From NCBI RefSeq assembly GCF_016616235.1, contig NZ_CP067100.1, positions 62,001 through 126,000 on the forward strand: a stretch of DNA of 64,000 nucleotides, read 5' to 3'. The position numbers were made by a program, and so were the translations under genes. A model generated the notes under the pieces. That model was not told where the DNA came from, searched no databases, and saw nothing but the letters and a program-made list of their open reading frames with translations. Below, in pieces: positions 1 to 8,072 of the stretch (position 1 is its first letter; the number at the start of each line of letters is the position of its first letter). Source of the DNA: Bradyrhizobium diazoefficiens (GTDB lineage Bacteria > Pseudomonadota > Alphaproteobacteria > Rhizobiales > Xanthobacteraceae).

Positions 1-399
1 CGGCACTGCAAACGGACCGACGCGCTTCGGGCCCTTGGTGCGGGTGATGTCGGCGGATTCGACGATGGTGCGCGCCGAGGGGCCGCCGGAGCCCATGATG
101 ATGCCGGTGCGGATGTTGGAGACCTCTTCGGGCGCCAGGCCGGAGTCCTGGATCGCCTGCTCCATCGCGACGTGATTCCAGGCCGCGCCCTGGCCGAGGA
201 AGCGCATCGCGCGGCGGTCGACCACCGTCGAAGGATCGAGCGTGGGTGCACCCGCTACCTGCGAACGGAAGCCGAGCTCGGCATATTTCTCCGCCCGCGA
301 AATGCCCGACTTCGCCTCGTAAAGGCTTGCAAGCACTTCCTGGGTGTTGTTTCCGATCGACGAGACGATACCCATCCCGGTGACCACAACCCGCCTCAT
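1..399 (-). CDS. fabB: Beta-ketoacyl-ACP synthase I (5' part)
   Basis: Condensing enzyme of type II fatty acid synthesis that elongates unsaturated acyl-ACPs made through FabA; cytoplasmic. Only the first 133 residues lie in the window; the gene continues past base 1, so the active-site Cys is not visible. The N-terminus reads MRRVVVTGMGIVSSIGN, followed by QVAGAPTLDP and MGSGGPSART, all typical of the FabB/FabF thiolase fold. The ATG is at 397-399. It follows fabA on the same strand with a gap of 39 bases, so fabA-fabB is probably one transcript. FabB rather than FabF is inferred mainly from the partnership with fabA. Confidence 0.93.
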   Translation of the reverse strand, partial: MRRVVVTGMGIVSSIGNNTQEVLASLYEAKSGISRAEKYAELGFRSQVAGAPTLDPSTVVDRRAMRFLGQGAAWNHVAMEQAIQDSGLAPEEVSNIRTGIIMGSGGPSARTIVESADITRTKGPKRVGPFAVP

Positions 400-438
400 G
401 ACAGCCTCGCCTAAATCGTTGTCTTCCAGGTAATGCGC

Positions 439-960
439 TTAGCCCAGGCTCGTGCCCTGCTTGAACAGGCCGACCTTCAGATCCTTGGCGCGATAAATAA
501 TCTGGTCATCGACCGAAAGCCACCCGTCGGCAATGCCGAGCACCAGCTTTGAACGCATCACGCGTTTGATATCGACGTTGTACACAACCTTGCAGGCCTC
601 GGGCAGCACCTGGCCGCCGAACTTCAGTTCGCTGAGGCCAAGCGCGCGGCCACGACCTTCGCCACCGATCCAGCCCAGATAGAAGCCGACCATTTGCCAC
701 AGCGCATCGAGGCCAAGGCAACCCGGCATCACCGGATCGTTCTTGAAGTGGCAGCCGAAGAACCAGAGGTCGGGCTTCACGTCGAGCTCGGCGCGCACGA
801 CGCCCTTGCCGAACTCGCCGCCATTGTCGGTAATTTCCGTGATGCGGTCGAACATCAGCATCGGCGGCAGCGGCAGCTGGGCATTGCCCGGGCCGAACAT
901 CTCGCCGCGGGCACACGCCAGCAAATCTTCGTATTCGTAACCGTTGCGCCTGTTCAGCAT
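439..960 (-). CDS. fabA: 3-hydroxydecanoyl-ACP dehydratase/isomerase FabA
   Basis: Bifunctional dehydratase and trans-2/cis-3 isomerase that starts the anaerobic unsaturated fatty acid pathway. At 173 residues it has the normal FabA length. The hot-dog fold signature [20 protein letters not shown] carries the catalytic His71 and Asp85 (His70/Asp84 in E. coli). The start [14 protein letters not shown] matches the family N-terminus. First gene of the fabA-fabB pair and divergent from irr across about 370 bases. FabZ is excluded by the length and by the linked fabB. Confidence 0.96.
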   Translation of the reverse strand: MLNRRNGYEYEDLLACARGEMFGPGNAQLPLPPMLMFDRITEITDNGGEFGKGVVRAELDVKPDLWFFGCHFKNDPVMPGCLGLDALWQMVGFYLGWIGGEGRGRALGLSELKFGGQVLPEACKVVYNVDIKRVMRSKLVLGIADGWLSVDDQIIYRAKDLKVGLFKQGTSLG

Positions 961-1252
961 AGACGAGCCTTTGTTCTAATCCCGATTGAGCGGCGTTTCT
1001 TGGCGAAAATGGGCCCCGTCTCGGTCGGAGAGCAACGCCAATTGCCACCGTCGGGCGCCGCTCCCGCAAGGCCCGGATGGACTGCGAGCCGGGCCTGCAT
1101 GCCTGGCTGCGCCAAAATCGGCTATGCGGAACCGCGCGCTCTCTAACACAGGCCATTTCGGTGGCAAAGCACCCTCATGAAGGTAAAATGACAGGGCCTC
1201 GCCTCGTTCCAAAGCTGACGGAACCCCAAGGCCTGATTAGAACCTCTCTAGT
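961..1252. other. Intergenic region between fabA and irr
   Basis: Most of the 368-base gap between the divergent fabA and irr genes. It must hold the fabA promoter on the minus strand, but I could not pick out a convincing -35/-10 pair there. No credible reading frame is present; the frames that are open have no ribosome binding site and are arginine-rich translations of GC-rich DNA. The irr promoter and operator lie at the right end and are listed separately. Confidence 0.5.
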
Positions 1253-1275
1253 TGCGAGAAACTTGCATCTGCATC
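1253..1275 (+). promoter_or_regulatory. Probable Fur operator of irr (direct-repeat hexamers)
   Basis: Three imperfect direct hexamers are visible: TGCGAG at 1253-1258, TGCATC at 1264-1269 and TGCATC at 1270-1275. From memory, Bradyrhizobium Fur binds the irr promoter at three imperfect direct repeat hexamers rather than a classical Fur box, and this arrangement fits that description. The block covers the predicted -35 of irr, as expected for a repressor site. Binding by Fur is inferred. Confidence 0.6.
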
Positions 1276-1291
1276 TATCTGTCCATATATT
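1263..1291 (+). promoter_or_regulatory. Predicted sigma70-type promoter of irr
   Basis: TTGCAT at 1263-1268 and TATATT at 1286-1291 are separated by 17 bases, which gives a good housekeeping promoter about 38 bases before the irr ATG. A small inverted repeat, CTATCT at 1275-1280 and AGATAG at 1298-1303, brackets the -10 and could be a second regulator site, possibly for Irr itself. Confidence 0.55.
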
Positions 1292-1328
1292 GCATATAGA
1301 TAGTGTCCACGCGTGCCGAAATCTGGAA

Positions 1329-1820
1329 ATGAGCGAGAATACACCGCATCATCGCGACGACGACGCCGATACGGCGGCCCTCTTGTCCGGCCGCCAGCCG
1401 GCACTGACCGGCTGCCCGTGGCATGACGTCAACGAAATGCTTCAGTCCGCCGGCCTGCGCCCAACGCGCCAGCGCATGGCGCTCGGCTGGCTGCTGTTCG
1501 GCAAGGGTGCGCGCCACCTCACGGCTGAAATGCTCTACGAGGAGGCAACGCTCGCCAAGGTTCCGGTGTCGCTGGCGACCGTCTATAACACGCTGAACCA
1601 GCTCACCGATGCCGGCCTGCTCCGTCAGGTCAGCGTCGACGGCACCAAGACTTATTTCGACACCAACGTCACCACCCACCACCATTACTACCTCGAGAAC
1701 AGCCACGAGCTGGTCGATATCGAGGATCCGCATCTGGCGCTGTCCAAGATGCCGGAGGTGCCGGAGGGTTACGAGATCGCCCGCATCGACATGGTCGTGC
1801 GGCTGCGCAAGAAGCGCTGA
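1329..1820 (+). CDS. irr: Iron response regulator Irr (Fur family)
   Basis: Fur-superfamily transcription factor that represses heme synthesis and other iron-dependent genes under iron limitation and is degraded when heme is delivered to it. From the ATG at 1329 it has 163 residues, the length I recall for Bradyrhizobium Irr. The heme regulatory motif GCPWHD places Cys29 next to Pro30, and the second heme-binding element is His117-119 in VTTHHHYYLEN. The winged-helix part (about 40-100) includes RPTRQRMALGWLLF and SLATVYNTLNQL. An in-frame upstream extension lacks a ribosome binding site and crosses the promoter, so it was dropped. Preceded by a probable Fur operator. Confidence 0.97.
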   Translation: MSENTPHHRDDDADTAALLSGRQPALTGCPWHDVNEMLQSAGLRPTRQRMALGWLLFGKGARHLTAEMLYEEATLAKVPVSLATVYNTLNQLTDAGLLRQVSVDGTKTYFDTNVTTHHHYYLENSHELVDIEDPHLALSKMPEVPEGYEIARIDMVVRLRKKR

Positions 1821-1850
1821 GATCAATCCGAGACCGCCGATTTGGTCGTC

Positions 1851-1872
1851 ATGGCCGGGGCTTCCCGGCCAT
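1851..1872. terminator. Hairpin between convergent irr and SH3-protein gene
   Basis: ATGGCCGGG (1851-1859), loop GCTT, then CCCGGCCAT (1864-1872): a perfect 9-bp stem 30 bases after the irr stop. The T-run that follows is weak (TGTCGTTT), so termination is likely but not certain. Similar ATGGCCGGG hairpins are common in Bradyrhizobium intergenic DNA. Confidence 0.5.
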
Positions 1873-1887
1873 TGTCGTTTCAGGCCG

Positions 1888-2418
1888 TCAGTTGACCTGC
1901 TCGTCTGCGTAGACGCCCCAGAGGCGCTCCTGCTGGATCCAGCCGTCAAAGCCATTGCCGGTGACTCGGCACCAGTTTGCACTGCACTTCTTCACCTGCG
2001 TGACGACGCCGGCCTGGAGCTTTGCGGCAACGGCGCTGTCGGGATCGGCGCGGTCGTAGATCGGCGCCAGATCGTCCTTGTGCTTCATGGTGACGACCGC
2101 GGTGCGGCGGCCTGAGAGCAGCGAGTGATAAACCCAGCCCTCGGCACCCTCGGAATCGCGCACCCGCCGCCAGTTCTCGAACTCCGCGGTGATTTCGACC
2201 GGCAGACCGGCACGGGTATAGACCCAGGCCACGTCGTTGTCCTTGGTCGGGCCGGCGCGGACGTTGACGTGGTCGGACTTGAGACTGACATAGCGCGGCA
2301 CCGGCAGCCCGCTGGCGGTCTGCGGGGTGTTGTCCTTGGCCGAATGCGAGGGACCGACCGAGGCGCTCAACCAGGCGCAAACGAGCGCCATCACCGAACA
2401 GAAACGCCCCAACACCAT
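1888..2418 (-). CDS. Secreted SH3-domain protein
   Basis: A 176-residue exported protein. The N-terminus MVLGRFCSVMALVCAWLSAS is a signal peptide with likely cleavage after the Ala-rich stretch near residue 27. Two bacterial SH3-like (SH3b) segments follow: YVSLKSDHVNVRAGPTKDND at about 43-62, and a second one ending in VTGNGFDGWIQQERLWGVY near the C-terminus. Such domains usually bind cell-wall or surface ligands. The ATG at 2416-2418 was chosen because the frame upstream is low-complexity and would bury the signal peptide. Convergent with irr, divergent from the next gene. The precise role is unknown. Confidence 0.85.
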   Translation of the reverse strand: MVLGRFCSVMALVCAWLSASVGPSHSAKDNTPQTASGLPVPRYVSLKSDHVNVRAGPTKDNDVAWVYTRAGLPVEITAEFENWRRVRDSEGAEGWVYHSLLSGRRTAVVTMKHKDDLAPIYDRADPDSAVAAKLQAGVVTQVKKCSANWCRVTGNGFDGWIQQERLWGVYADEQVN

Positions 2419-2736
2419 CAACCCGTCTCCTGTCGAAGACCCCAGCCTAAGCCGGATCCTCACCCCAATTCGAACTCTGCCGTACACCCCGCCCGCCCCA
2501 CGCGGGTGTTCCCGAAGCTGGCCCGTGGTTCTTGTCTTGGCCCGGCCTTCTGCTAGAGAGGACGGGCACTTGAACAACCAGTTTGTCCCGATTTTCCGGC
2601 CGGAAATGTCGGGAGAGCTTGAAGGAAACGCCGGGGACGACACGGCAGTCGCAGTGTCGAACAACCGAGTTAATGAGGCCTCAACGGCCGGCCTTTGGTG
2701 ACAGAGGCGGCGGCTCGCGCCTCATGAGGGCAGGAC
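2419..2736. other. Intergenic region, SH3-protein gene / 2-hydroxyacid dehydrogenase gene
   Basis: A 318-base gap between divergent genes that must carry both promoters. A Shine-Dalgarno-like GAGGGCAGG precedes the ATG at 2737. No RNA gene, repeat or credible small gene was recognised. Confidence 0.4.
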
Positions 2737-3738
2737 ATGTCGGTGAAGAAAAAGCCCCTCGTCGTCGTGACGCGCAAGCTGCCGGATTCGATCGAGACGC
2801 GGATGCGCGAGCTGTTCGACGCGCGGATCAATCTCGAGGACACGCCGATGTCGGCCGAGCAACTGGCCGAGGCCGCGCGCACCGCCGACGTGCTGGTTCC
2901 GACCGTCACCGACCACATCAGCGCTGATGTCGTGAATCAGCCGGATTGCAAGCTCCGCCTGATCGCCAATTTCGGCAACGGCGTCGACAATATCGACGTC
3001 GAGGCCGCGCATGCCCGCGGCATCACCGTCACCAACACGCCGAAAGTTCTGACCGAAGACACCGCCGACATGACCATGGCGCTGATCCTGGCCGTGCCGC
3101 GCCGGATGATCGAAGGCGCCTCGATCCTGACCGAAGGAAAGCCCTGGGCGGGCTGGTCACCGACCTGGATGCTCGGCCACCGCATCGGGGGAAAGCGCCT
3201 CGGCATCATCGGCATGGGCCGGATCGGCCAGGCGGTGGCGCGCCGCGCCCGCGCCTTCGGCCTTCAGATCCACTATCACAACCGCCGTCCCGTGGCGCCG
3301 AAGATCGCCGAGGAGCTGGGCGCGACCTATTGGGAAAGCCTCGACCAGATGCTGGCGCGGATGGACATCATCTCGGTGAATTGTCCGCACACGCCGGCGA
3401 CCTATCACCTGCTCTCGGCGCGGCGGCTGAAGCTGATCCGGAAAGACGCCTACATCGTCAACACCGCGCGCGGCGAAGTCACCGACGAGGACACGCTGAT
3501 CAAGCTGATCGAAGGCGGCGAGATCGGCGGCGCCGGGCTCGACGTCTACGAGCACGAGCCTGCGGTCAATCCCAAGCTGGTGCGGCTCGCGAAAGCCGGC
3601 AAGGTGACGCTGCTGCCGCATATGGGCTCGGCCACCATCGAAGGCCGCGTCGAGATGGGCGAGAAGGTGATCATCAACATCCGCACCTTCCTCGACGCCC
3701 ACAAGCCGCCGGATCGCGTGCTGCCGAGCATGCTCTGA
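2737..3738 (+). CDS. D-isomer 2-hydroxyacid dehydrogenase (glyoxylate/hydroxypyruvate reductase type)
   Basis: NAD(P)-dependent oxidoreductase of the D-2-hydroxyacid family, probably reducing glyoxylate or hydroxypyruvate. It has 333 residues, the usual length. The substrate domain contains LIANFGNGVDNID. The Rossmann loop GIIGMGRIGQAVARRA sits at about 156-171. The catalytic triad is visible as Arg245 (NTARGE), Glu274 (YEHEP) and His295 (LLPHMGSAT). The start at 2737 has a good ribosome binding site. It stands alone, convergent with the next gene only 14 bases away. GyaR-type is the closest named family; the substrate is not proven by sequence. Confidence 0.9.
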   Translation: MSVKKKPLVVVTRKLPDSIETRMRELFDARINLEDTPMSAEQLAEAARTADVLVPTVTDHISADVVNQPDCKLRLIANFGNGVDNIDVEAAHARGITVTNTPKVLTEDTADMTMALILAVPRRMIEGASILTEGKPWAGWSPTWMLGHRIGGKRLGIIGMGRIGQAVARRARAFGLQIHYHNRRPVAPKIAEELGATYWESLDQMLARMDIISVNCPHTPATYHLLSARRLKLIRKDAYIVNTARGEVTDEDTLIKLIEGGEIGGAGLDVYEHEPAVNPKLVRLAKAGKVTLLPHMGSATIEGRVEMGEKVIINIRTFLDAHKPPDRVLPSML

Positions 3739-3752
3739 CGTAGCCGCCGCAA

Positions 3753-4556
3753 TCAGGTGCGATGGGCACTGAGGTCGGTGATCACAGGCCCGTCGCCGTT
3801 GAGCGGATTGGCCGGATCGCGCGCATAGCGCAACGTCTCGAAGCGCATCGCACGCGCATCGATCATCAGGAGGCGGCCGACGAGGCCGTCGCCGAACCCG
3901 ACGATCTCGCGGATCGCCTCCAGCGCCATCATTGAGCCGAGCACCCCCGCAAGCGCGCCCATGACGCCGGCCTCGGCGCAGGCCGGCACCGTGCCGGGCG
4001 GCGGCGCCTCCGGAAACAGGCAGCGATAGGTCGGGTTGAATTCGCCCTGCTCGTTCGTCTCATGCGCGCGAATGGTGGTGAGCGAGCCGTCGAAGGTGCC
4101 GAGCGCCGCCGTGATCAGCGGCCGCTTCGAGAAGAAGCAGGCGTCCGAGACCAGATAGCGGGTCGAGAAATTGTCGGAGCCGTCGAGCACGAGGTCGTAG
4201 TCGCCGATCAGGCTGAGCGCATTGTCGGCGTTGAGCCAGGTAGCGTGGCCGACGAAGCGGACATGCGGATTGAGCGCCGCGATCCGCTCGGCCGCGCTCT
4301 CGACCTTGTGCCGTCCGATATCGGGCGTCGTGTGGATCACCTGGCGCTGGAGGTTGGACAGCGACACCACGTCGTCATCGACCACGCCGAGCGTGCCGAC
4401 GCCCGCGGCAGCGAGATACATCAATGCGGGTGCACCCAACCCACCTGCCCCGATCACCAGCACCGAGGCCCGCTTCAGCGCAGCCTGGCCCGGACCTCCG
4501 ACATCGCGCAGCACGATATGGCGGGCATAGCGTTCGAGTTCGTCCGGGCTCAGCAC
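3753..4556 (-). CDS. HesA/MoeB/ThiF-family adenylyltransferase
   Basis: E1-like enzyme that adenylates the C-terminal Gly-Gly of a small sulfur carrier such as MoaD or ThiS. It has 267 residues. The nucleotide loop is VLVIGAGGLGAPALMYLAAA at about 31-50; LQRQVIHTTPDIGRHKVES and LVLDGSDNFSTRYLVSDAC follow. E. coli MoeB binds zinc through two CxxC pairs, but here the first reads PTYRCLFPE and the second RDPANPLNGD, so three of the four Cys are absent. There is no rhodanese domain. MoeB-like or ThiF-like cannot be decided from context, since no moa or thi gene is adjacent. Divergent from the next gene by fewer than 100 bases. Confidence 0.85.
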   Translation of the reverse strand: MLSPDELERYARHIVLRDVGGPGQAALKRASVLVIGAGGLGAPALMYLAAAGVGTLGVVDDDVVSLSNLQRQVIHTTPDIGRHKVESAAERIAALNPHVRFVGHATWLNADNALSLIGDYDLVLDGSDNFSTRYLVSDACFFSKRPLITAALGTFDGSLTTIRAHETNEQGEFNPTYRCLFPEAPPPGTVPACAEAGVMGALAGVLGSMMALEAIREIVGFGDGLVGRLLMIDARAMRFETLRYARDPANPLNGDGPVITDLSAHRT

Positions 4557-4647
4557 CTTGTCTTACTCCTGAACCGCCCCAACATTGTTCGCGACCAACG
4601 AGATGTGCTTCAATGGCATGGCGTTCAATGGGCCGGCTGGATTTGTC

Positions 4648-6006
4648 ATGAGATCGATGCTTGCGGCAACACTGATGTTGGCATCGGCCACAGGCGCCAG
4701 CGCCCAAATGACGGTGCCGCAGGTCCCCGGCACCAGGCCGAAGGTGGTCCAGACCGTACCGATCAAGCCACCCGCGCTGCAAACGCCGTCGGAAACCGCG
4801 GACGCAATGGCGCAAGCCGAGCGGCTGTCGCTTCAGTCCGACCTCGCCTGGGTCGGCGAATATAACGGCGCCATCACCGGCGACGTCAGCTCGCGCATGG
4901 TCGATGCCATCAAGGAGTACCAGAAGGCCAAGGGCGGCAAGCCGACCGGCGTGCTCAATCCGCAGGAGCGCGCCGCGCTCGCCGAGACGGCCCGGCGGAA
5001 GCAGGACAGCGTCGGCTGGAAAATCGTGACGGAGCCGACCAGCGGCGCGCGGCTCGGCATCCCCGGCAAGCTCGTGCCGCAGCAAGTGACCGACGCCAAC
5101 GGCTCGAAATGGAGCTCGCCGACCGGAACTGTGCAGGTGCTGCTCAGCCGCCGCAAGGAGGCGAATCCGACCGCCGCCAGGCTCGCCGAAGTGGAGAAGA
5201 AGGAGCCGAACCGCAAGGTCGACTACACCGTGGTGAAGCCCGATTTCTTCGTGCTGTCGGGATTGCAGGGCCTGAAGAAATTCTACGTTCGCGGCACCTT
5301 CAAAGGTGACGAGGTCCGCATCATGACGATCCTTTACGACCAAGCGACCGAGAACACGGTCGAGCCGGTCGTGATCGCGATGTCGAGCGCATTCAATGCG
5401 TTCCCGACTGGGCCGCAGGCCGGGCCGCCGCCGCGCAAGACTGTCGAATACGGCACCGGCATCATCGTCAGCGACGACGGCGCGATTCTGGCGGATCGTC
5501 TCGTCACCGACGGCTGTCTCGCGATTACGATCGCCGGTTATGGCAGCGCCGATCACCTCGCCGAGGACAAGGAGCACGATCTGGCGCTGCTGCACATCTA
5601 CGGTGCGCGCGGCCTGAAGCCGCTCAGCCTTGCCGGCGGCGCGGCGAGAACGAGCGTCGATGTCATCGGCATCGCCGATCCGCAGAATCAGGGCGGAGCC
5701 GCCGCTGTATCGAGCGTCAAGGCCGCGCTGGCGCCGGTCACATCAAGCGATTCCGCGCTGTCGCCGCCGCCGCCAGTCGGCTTCTCCGGCAGCCCGGTGA
5801 TCGACGCCGACGGCAAGTTCGCCGGCGTCGCGCTGTTGAAACCGGCGATGGTCGCGGGACCTGCAACAGCGGTGCCGGCGTCGCAGGCCGTGATGGTCTC
5901 CGCGGACACGGTACGCGAGTTCCTGAAGGCGAACGGTGTCGTGGCGAACGGCACGTCGGCGGACGCGAAAGCAGCCGTCGTGCGCGTGATCTGCGTGCGC
6001 AAGTAA
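4648..6006 (+). CDS. Exported protein with PG-binding-like segment and degenerate trypsin-like domain
   Basis: About 452 residues. The chosen start gives a clean signal peptide, MRSMLAATLMLASATGASAQ; in-frame TTG 4585 and ATG 4603 are alternatives that would bury it. Residues of about 50-110 resemble a peptidoglycan-binding 1 domain (WVGEYNGAITGDVSSRMVDA, KPTGVLNPQERAAL). The C-terminal 180 residues look like a trypsin-fold protease: GTGIIVSDDGAILADRL, then HDLALLHIYG with a possible catalytic Asp, then GFSGSPVIDADGKF with the Ser. Where family members carry the catalytic His (ILTNHHV-like) this protein has ILADRLV, so it may be inactive as a protease. Divergent from the MoeB-like gene. Confidence 0.75.
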   Translation: MRSMLAATLMLASATGASAQMTVPQVPGTRPKVVQTVPIKPPALQTPSETADAMAQAERLSLQSDLAWVGEYNGAITGDVSSRMVDAIKEYQKAKGGKPTGVLNPQERAALAETARRKQDSVGWKIVTEPTSGARLGIPGKLVPQQVTDANGSKWSSPTGTVQVLLSRRKEANPTAARLAEVEKKEPNRKVDYTVVKPDFFVLSGLQGLKKFYVRGTFKGDEVRIMTILYDQATENTVEPVVIAMSSAFNAFPTGPQAGPPPRKTVEYGTGIIVSDDGAILADRLVTDGCLAITIAGYGSADHLAEDKEHDLALLHIYGARGLKPLSLAGGAARTSVDVIGIADPQNQGGAAAVSSVKAALAPVTSSDSALSPPPPVGFSGSPVIDADGKFAGVALLKPAMVAGPATAVPASQAVMVSADTVREFLKANGVVANGTSADAKAAVVRVICVRK

Positions 6007-6147
6007 CTCTCGCGTCCCGGACGCGCTGCGGCCGCAGTGACGCTGCGGCAGAGCCGGGACCCATGCATCCACATTCCGTGCAAGAAATACTGGGCCCCGG
6101 CTCTTGCAGCGCATCGCTTCGCGCTGCGCTGCGTCCGGGCACGAGAG
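6007..6147. repeat. Dispersed palindromic intergenic repeat, family 1, copy A
   Basis: Fills the gap between two convergent genes. It opens with TCTCGCGTCCCGGACGCG, contains GAGCCGGGACCCA and CTGGGCCCCGGCTC, and closes with CTGCGTCCGGGCACGAGAG, so the two halves are roughly inverted copies. Related copies lie at 20003-20150 (same orientation) and 28432-28556 (opposite). It probably acts as a bidirectional terminator here. Confidence 0.75.
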
Positions 6148-7827
6148 CTAGCTCAGCCTGAACCTGATCCCGCTCTTCGCGAGCCCACCCGAGATCCCCA
6201 CCGGCGTGCCGTCCGCGCGCCAGCAGGCGGCGCCGGTCATGGTGCCGTCCTCGTGAAAGGCGATGCCGTTCATGCCGCCGGCGACCGTCGCGACCGGCTG
6301 CACCTCATGACCAAGCGCCGCGAGTTTTGCGCGCACGCTCTCCGGCACGGCCTGCTCGACCTCCAGCGCATTGCCCTCGGTCCAGACCCGCGGCGCCTCG
6401 ACCGCCTCCTGCAGGCTCATGCCGTGATCGATCAGGTTGACCAGCGTCTGCATCGCGCTCGGGAAGATGCGCTTTCCGCCGGGCAGGCCGAGCGCATAGC
6501 GCAGCTTGCCGTCACAGAGCGCCATCACCGGCGACATCGAGGTCGTCACCCGCTTGCCCGGCGCCAGCGACAGCGCATGGCCCGGACGTGGGTCGAACAG
6601 GTTCATGTAATTGTTGGCGATGGCGCCCAGGCCCGGGATCATGATCTTGGCGCCGAACAGATTATTGATGGTCTGCGTGGTCGCGACCACATTGCCGAAG
6701 CTGTCTGCCGCCGTCATATGCGTGGTGTGTGCACCTTCGAGCTGCGACACGCCGGCGCCCCAGACCTGCGCCCGCGCCGGATCGATGACGCGGCGGCGCT
6801 CTTCTGCGTAAGCCTTCGACGTCAGCCGTTCGACGGGCACGCCGACACAATCAGGATCACCGCTGGCAGCGGCGCGATCGGCGAAGGCAATCTTCAGCAC
6901 TTCGGCGAGATAATGGATGGTCTCTGATGTGCCGAAGCCAAGACCGCCGATGTCGTAGCCCTCCAAAATGTTCAGCATCTGCGCGATATGCACGCCGGAG
7001 GCCGCGGGCGGCGGCGGGCCAAAGATGGTCCAGCCGCGATAGTCCGCGCGGATCGGCTGCCGCTCGACCGTCTTGTAATTGGTGAGGTCGTTACGGCGGA
7101 TAAAGCCGCCAGTCTTTTCCATGTAATCGACGAGGATGTCGCCGAGCGGCCCCTCGTAGAGCGCAGTCTCGCCGTGGTCGGCGATATATCGCAAGGTCTC
7201 GGCATATTCCGATTGCATCACGCGCTCGCCGACCTTCAGCGGTTCGCCATCGGGCAGGTAGATCGCCGCAATCGGCTTGTCCTTGCGCATCTCGCCTGCG
7301 CTCTCGCTGATGCATTCGTGCAGGTAAGGCGTCGCCGCATAGCCGCGCGCGGCGTGCTTGATTGCGGGCTGCATGACATCGGCGAGGCTCATGGTGCCGA
7401 ACCTTTGCTGCGTCTCGCACCAAGCCTTTAGCGAGCCCGGCACCGCGACAGCCTTCGGGCCGTTGAGATTCTCGTTGCCGACGGTGTCGAACACGTCATG
7501 CGCCGAGCCCGGCTTGGAGGTGTAGGTGGTGTCACGCACCGCGGCCGGCACGGTGCTCTGGCCGTCGATGAAGCGATGGCTGCCATCGGCAAGGCGGATA
7601 TGCGCCATGCCGCCGCCGATGATGCCGACCATCATCGGCTCGACCACGGTCAGCGTGAACAGGGTCGCGATCGCCGCATCGATGGCGTTGCCGCCGGCCG
7701 CCAGCATCTCGGCGCCGGCACAGGAGGCCAGCGGGTGGTTGCTCACCACCATGCCGCGGCTCGAGACCGCCGGCATCTTCTGACACTCAAACGTCGTTTC
7801 CGTCCGGTCGCGCCAGCTTCCGCCCAT
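6148..7827 (-). CDS. Gamma-glutamyltransferase family protein
   Basis: Ntn-hydrolase that cleaves gamma-glutamyl compounds such as glutathione, normally made as a proenzyme that self-cuts into two subunits. It has 559 residues. The large subunit includes SNHPLASCAGAEMLAAGGNA and MMVGIIGGGM. The likely nucleophile Thr is in GAHTTHMTAADSFGN, where self-processing would occur. PGKRVTTSMSPVM and ALGLPGGKRIFPSAMQ correspond to the small-subunit substrate loop. No export signal is obvious, unlike E. coli Ggt. Start at 7827; a shorter start at MPAVSSRGM is possible. The exact substrate is open because relatives include acylases. Confidence 0.88.
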   Translation of the reverse strand: MGGSWRDRTETTFECQKMPAVSSRGMVVSNHPLASCAGAEMLAAGGNAIDAAIATLFTLTVVEPMMVGIIGGGMAHIRLADGSHRFIDGQSTVPAAVRDTTYTSKPGSAHDVFDTVGNENLNGPKAVAVPGSLKAWCETQQRFGTMSLADVMQPAIKHAARGYAATPYLHECISESAGEMRKDKPIAAIYLPDGEPLKVGERVMQSEYAETLRYIADHGETALYEGPLGDILVDYMEKTGGFIRRNDLTNYKTVERQPIRADYRGWTIFGPPPPAASGVHIAQMLNILEGYDIGGLGFGTSETIHYLAEVLKIAFADRAAASGDPDCVGVPVERLTSKAYAEERRRVIDPARAQVWGAGVSQLEGAHTTHMTAADSFGNVVATTQTINNLFGAKIMIPGLGAIANNYMNLFDPRPGHALSLAPGKRVTTSMSPVMALCDGKLRYALGLPGGKRIFPSAMQTLVNLIDHGMSLQEAVEAPRVWTEGNALEVEQAVPESVRAKLAALGHEVQPVATVAGGMNGIAFHEDGTMTGAACWRADGTPVGISGGLAKSGIRFRLS

Positions 7828-8072
7828 GCCGTCTGCCCTTCTTATTCACCGGGGGCGAGCACATCATACGCGGGATTATGGGTCCAGTATTGGTACGGAT
7901 TAGCTGGCATTCCCGATTCTGCCATCATCTTACCCGTTGATTCGGACATCCGCGGTCCCCTTTGGATCGGGCAGGGCACGTCCTGAGCGAGAAGAGCTCA
8001 GCATCGAGAAGCGATGCACGTTCGCGTGGCGTTACCCCAAAGACCCCAGCACTCCAAAGGATTCGACTTTCC
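7828..8072. other. Intergenic region upstream of the ParA-like gene
   Basis: About 245 bases between the divergent ggt-like and ParA-like genes. It holds their promoters but I saw no convincing motif, repeat or RNA gene. Confidence 0.3.
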
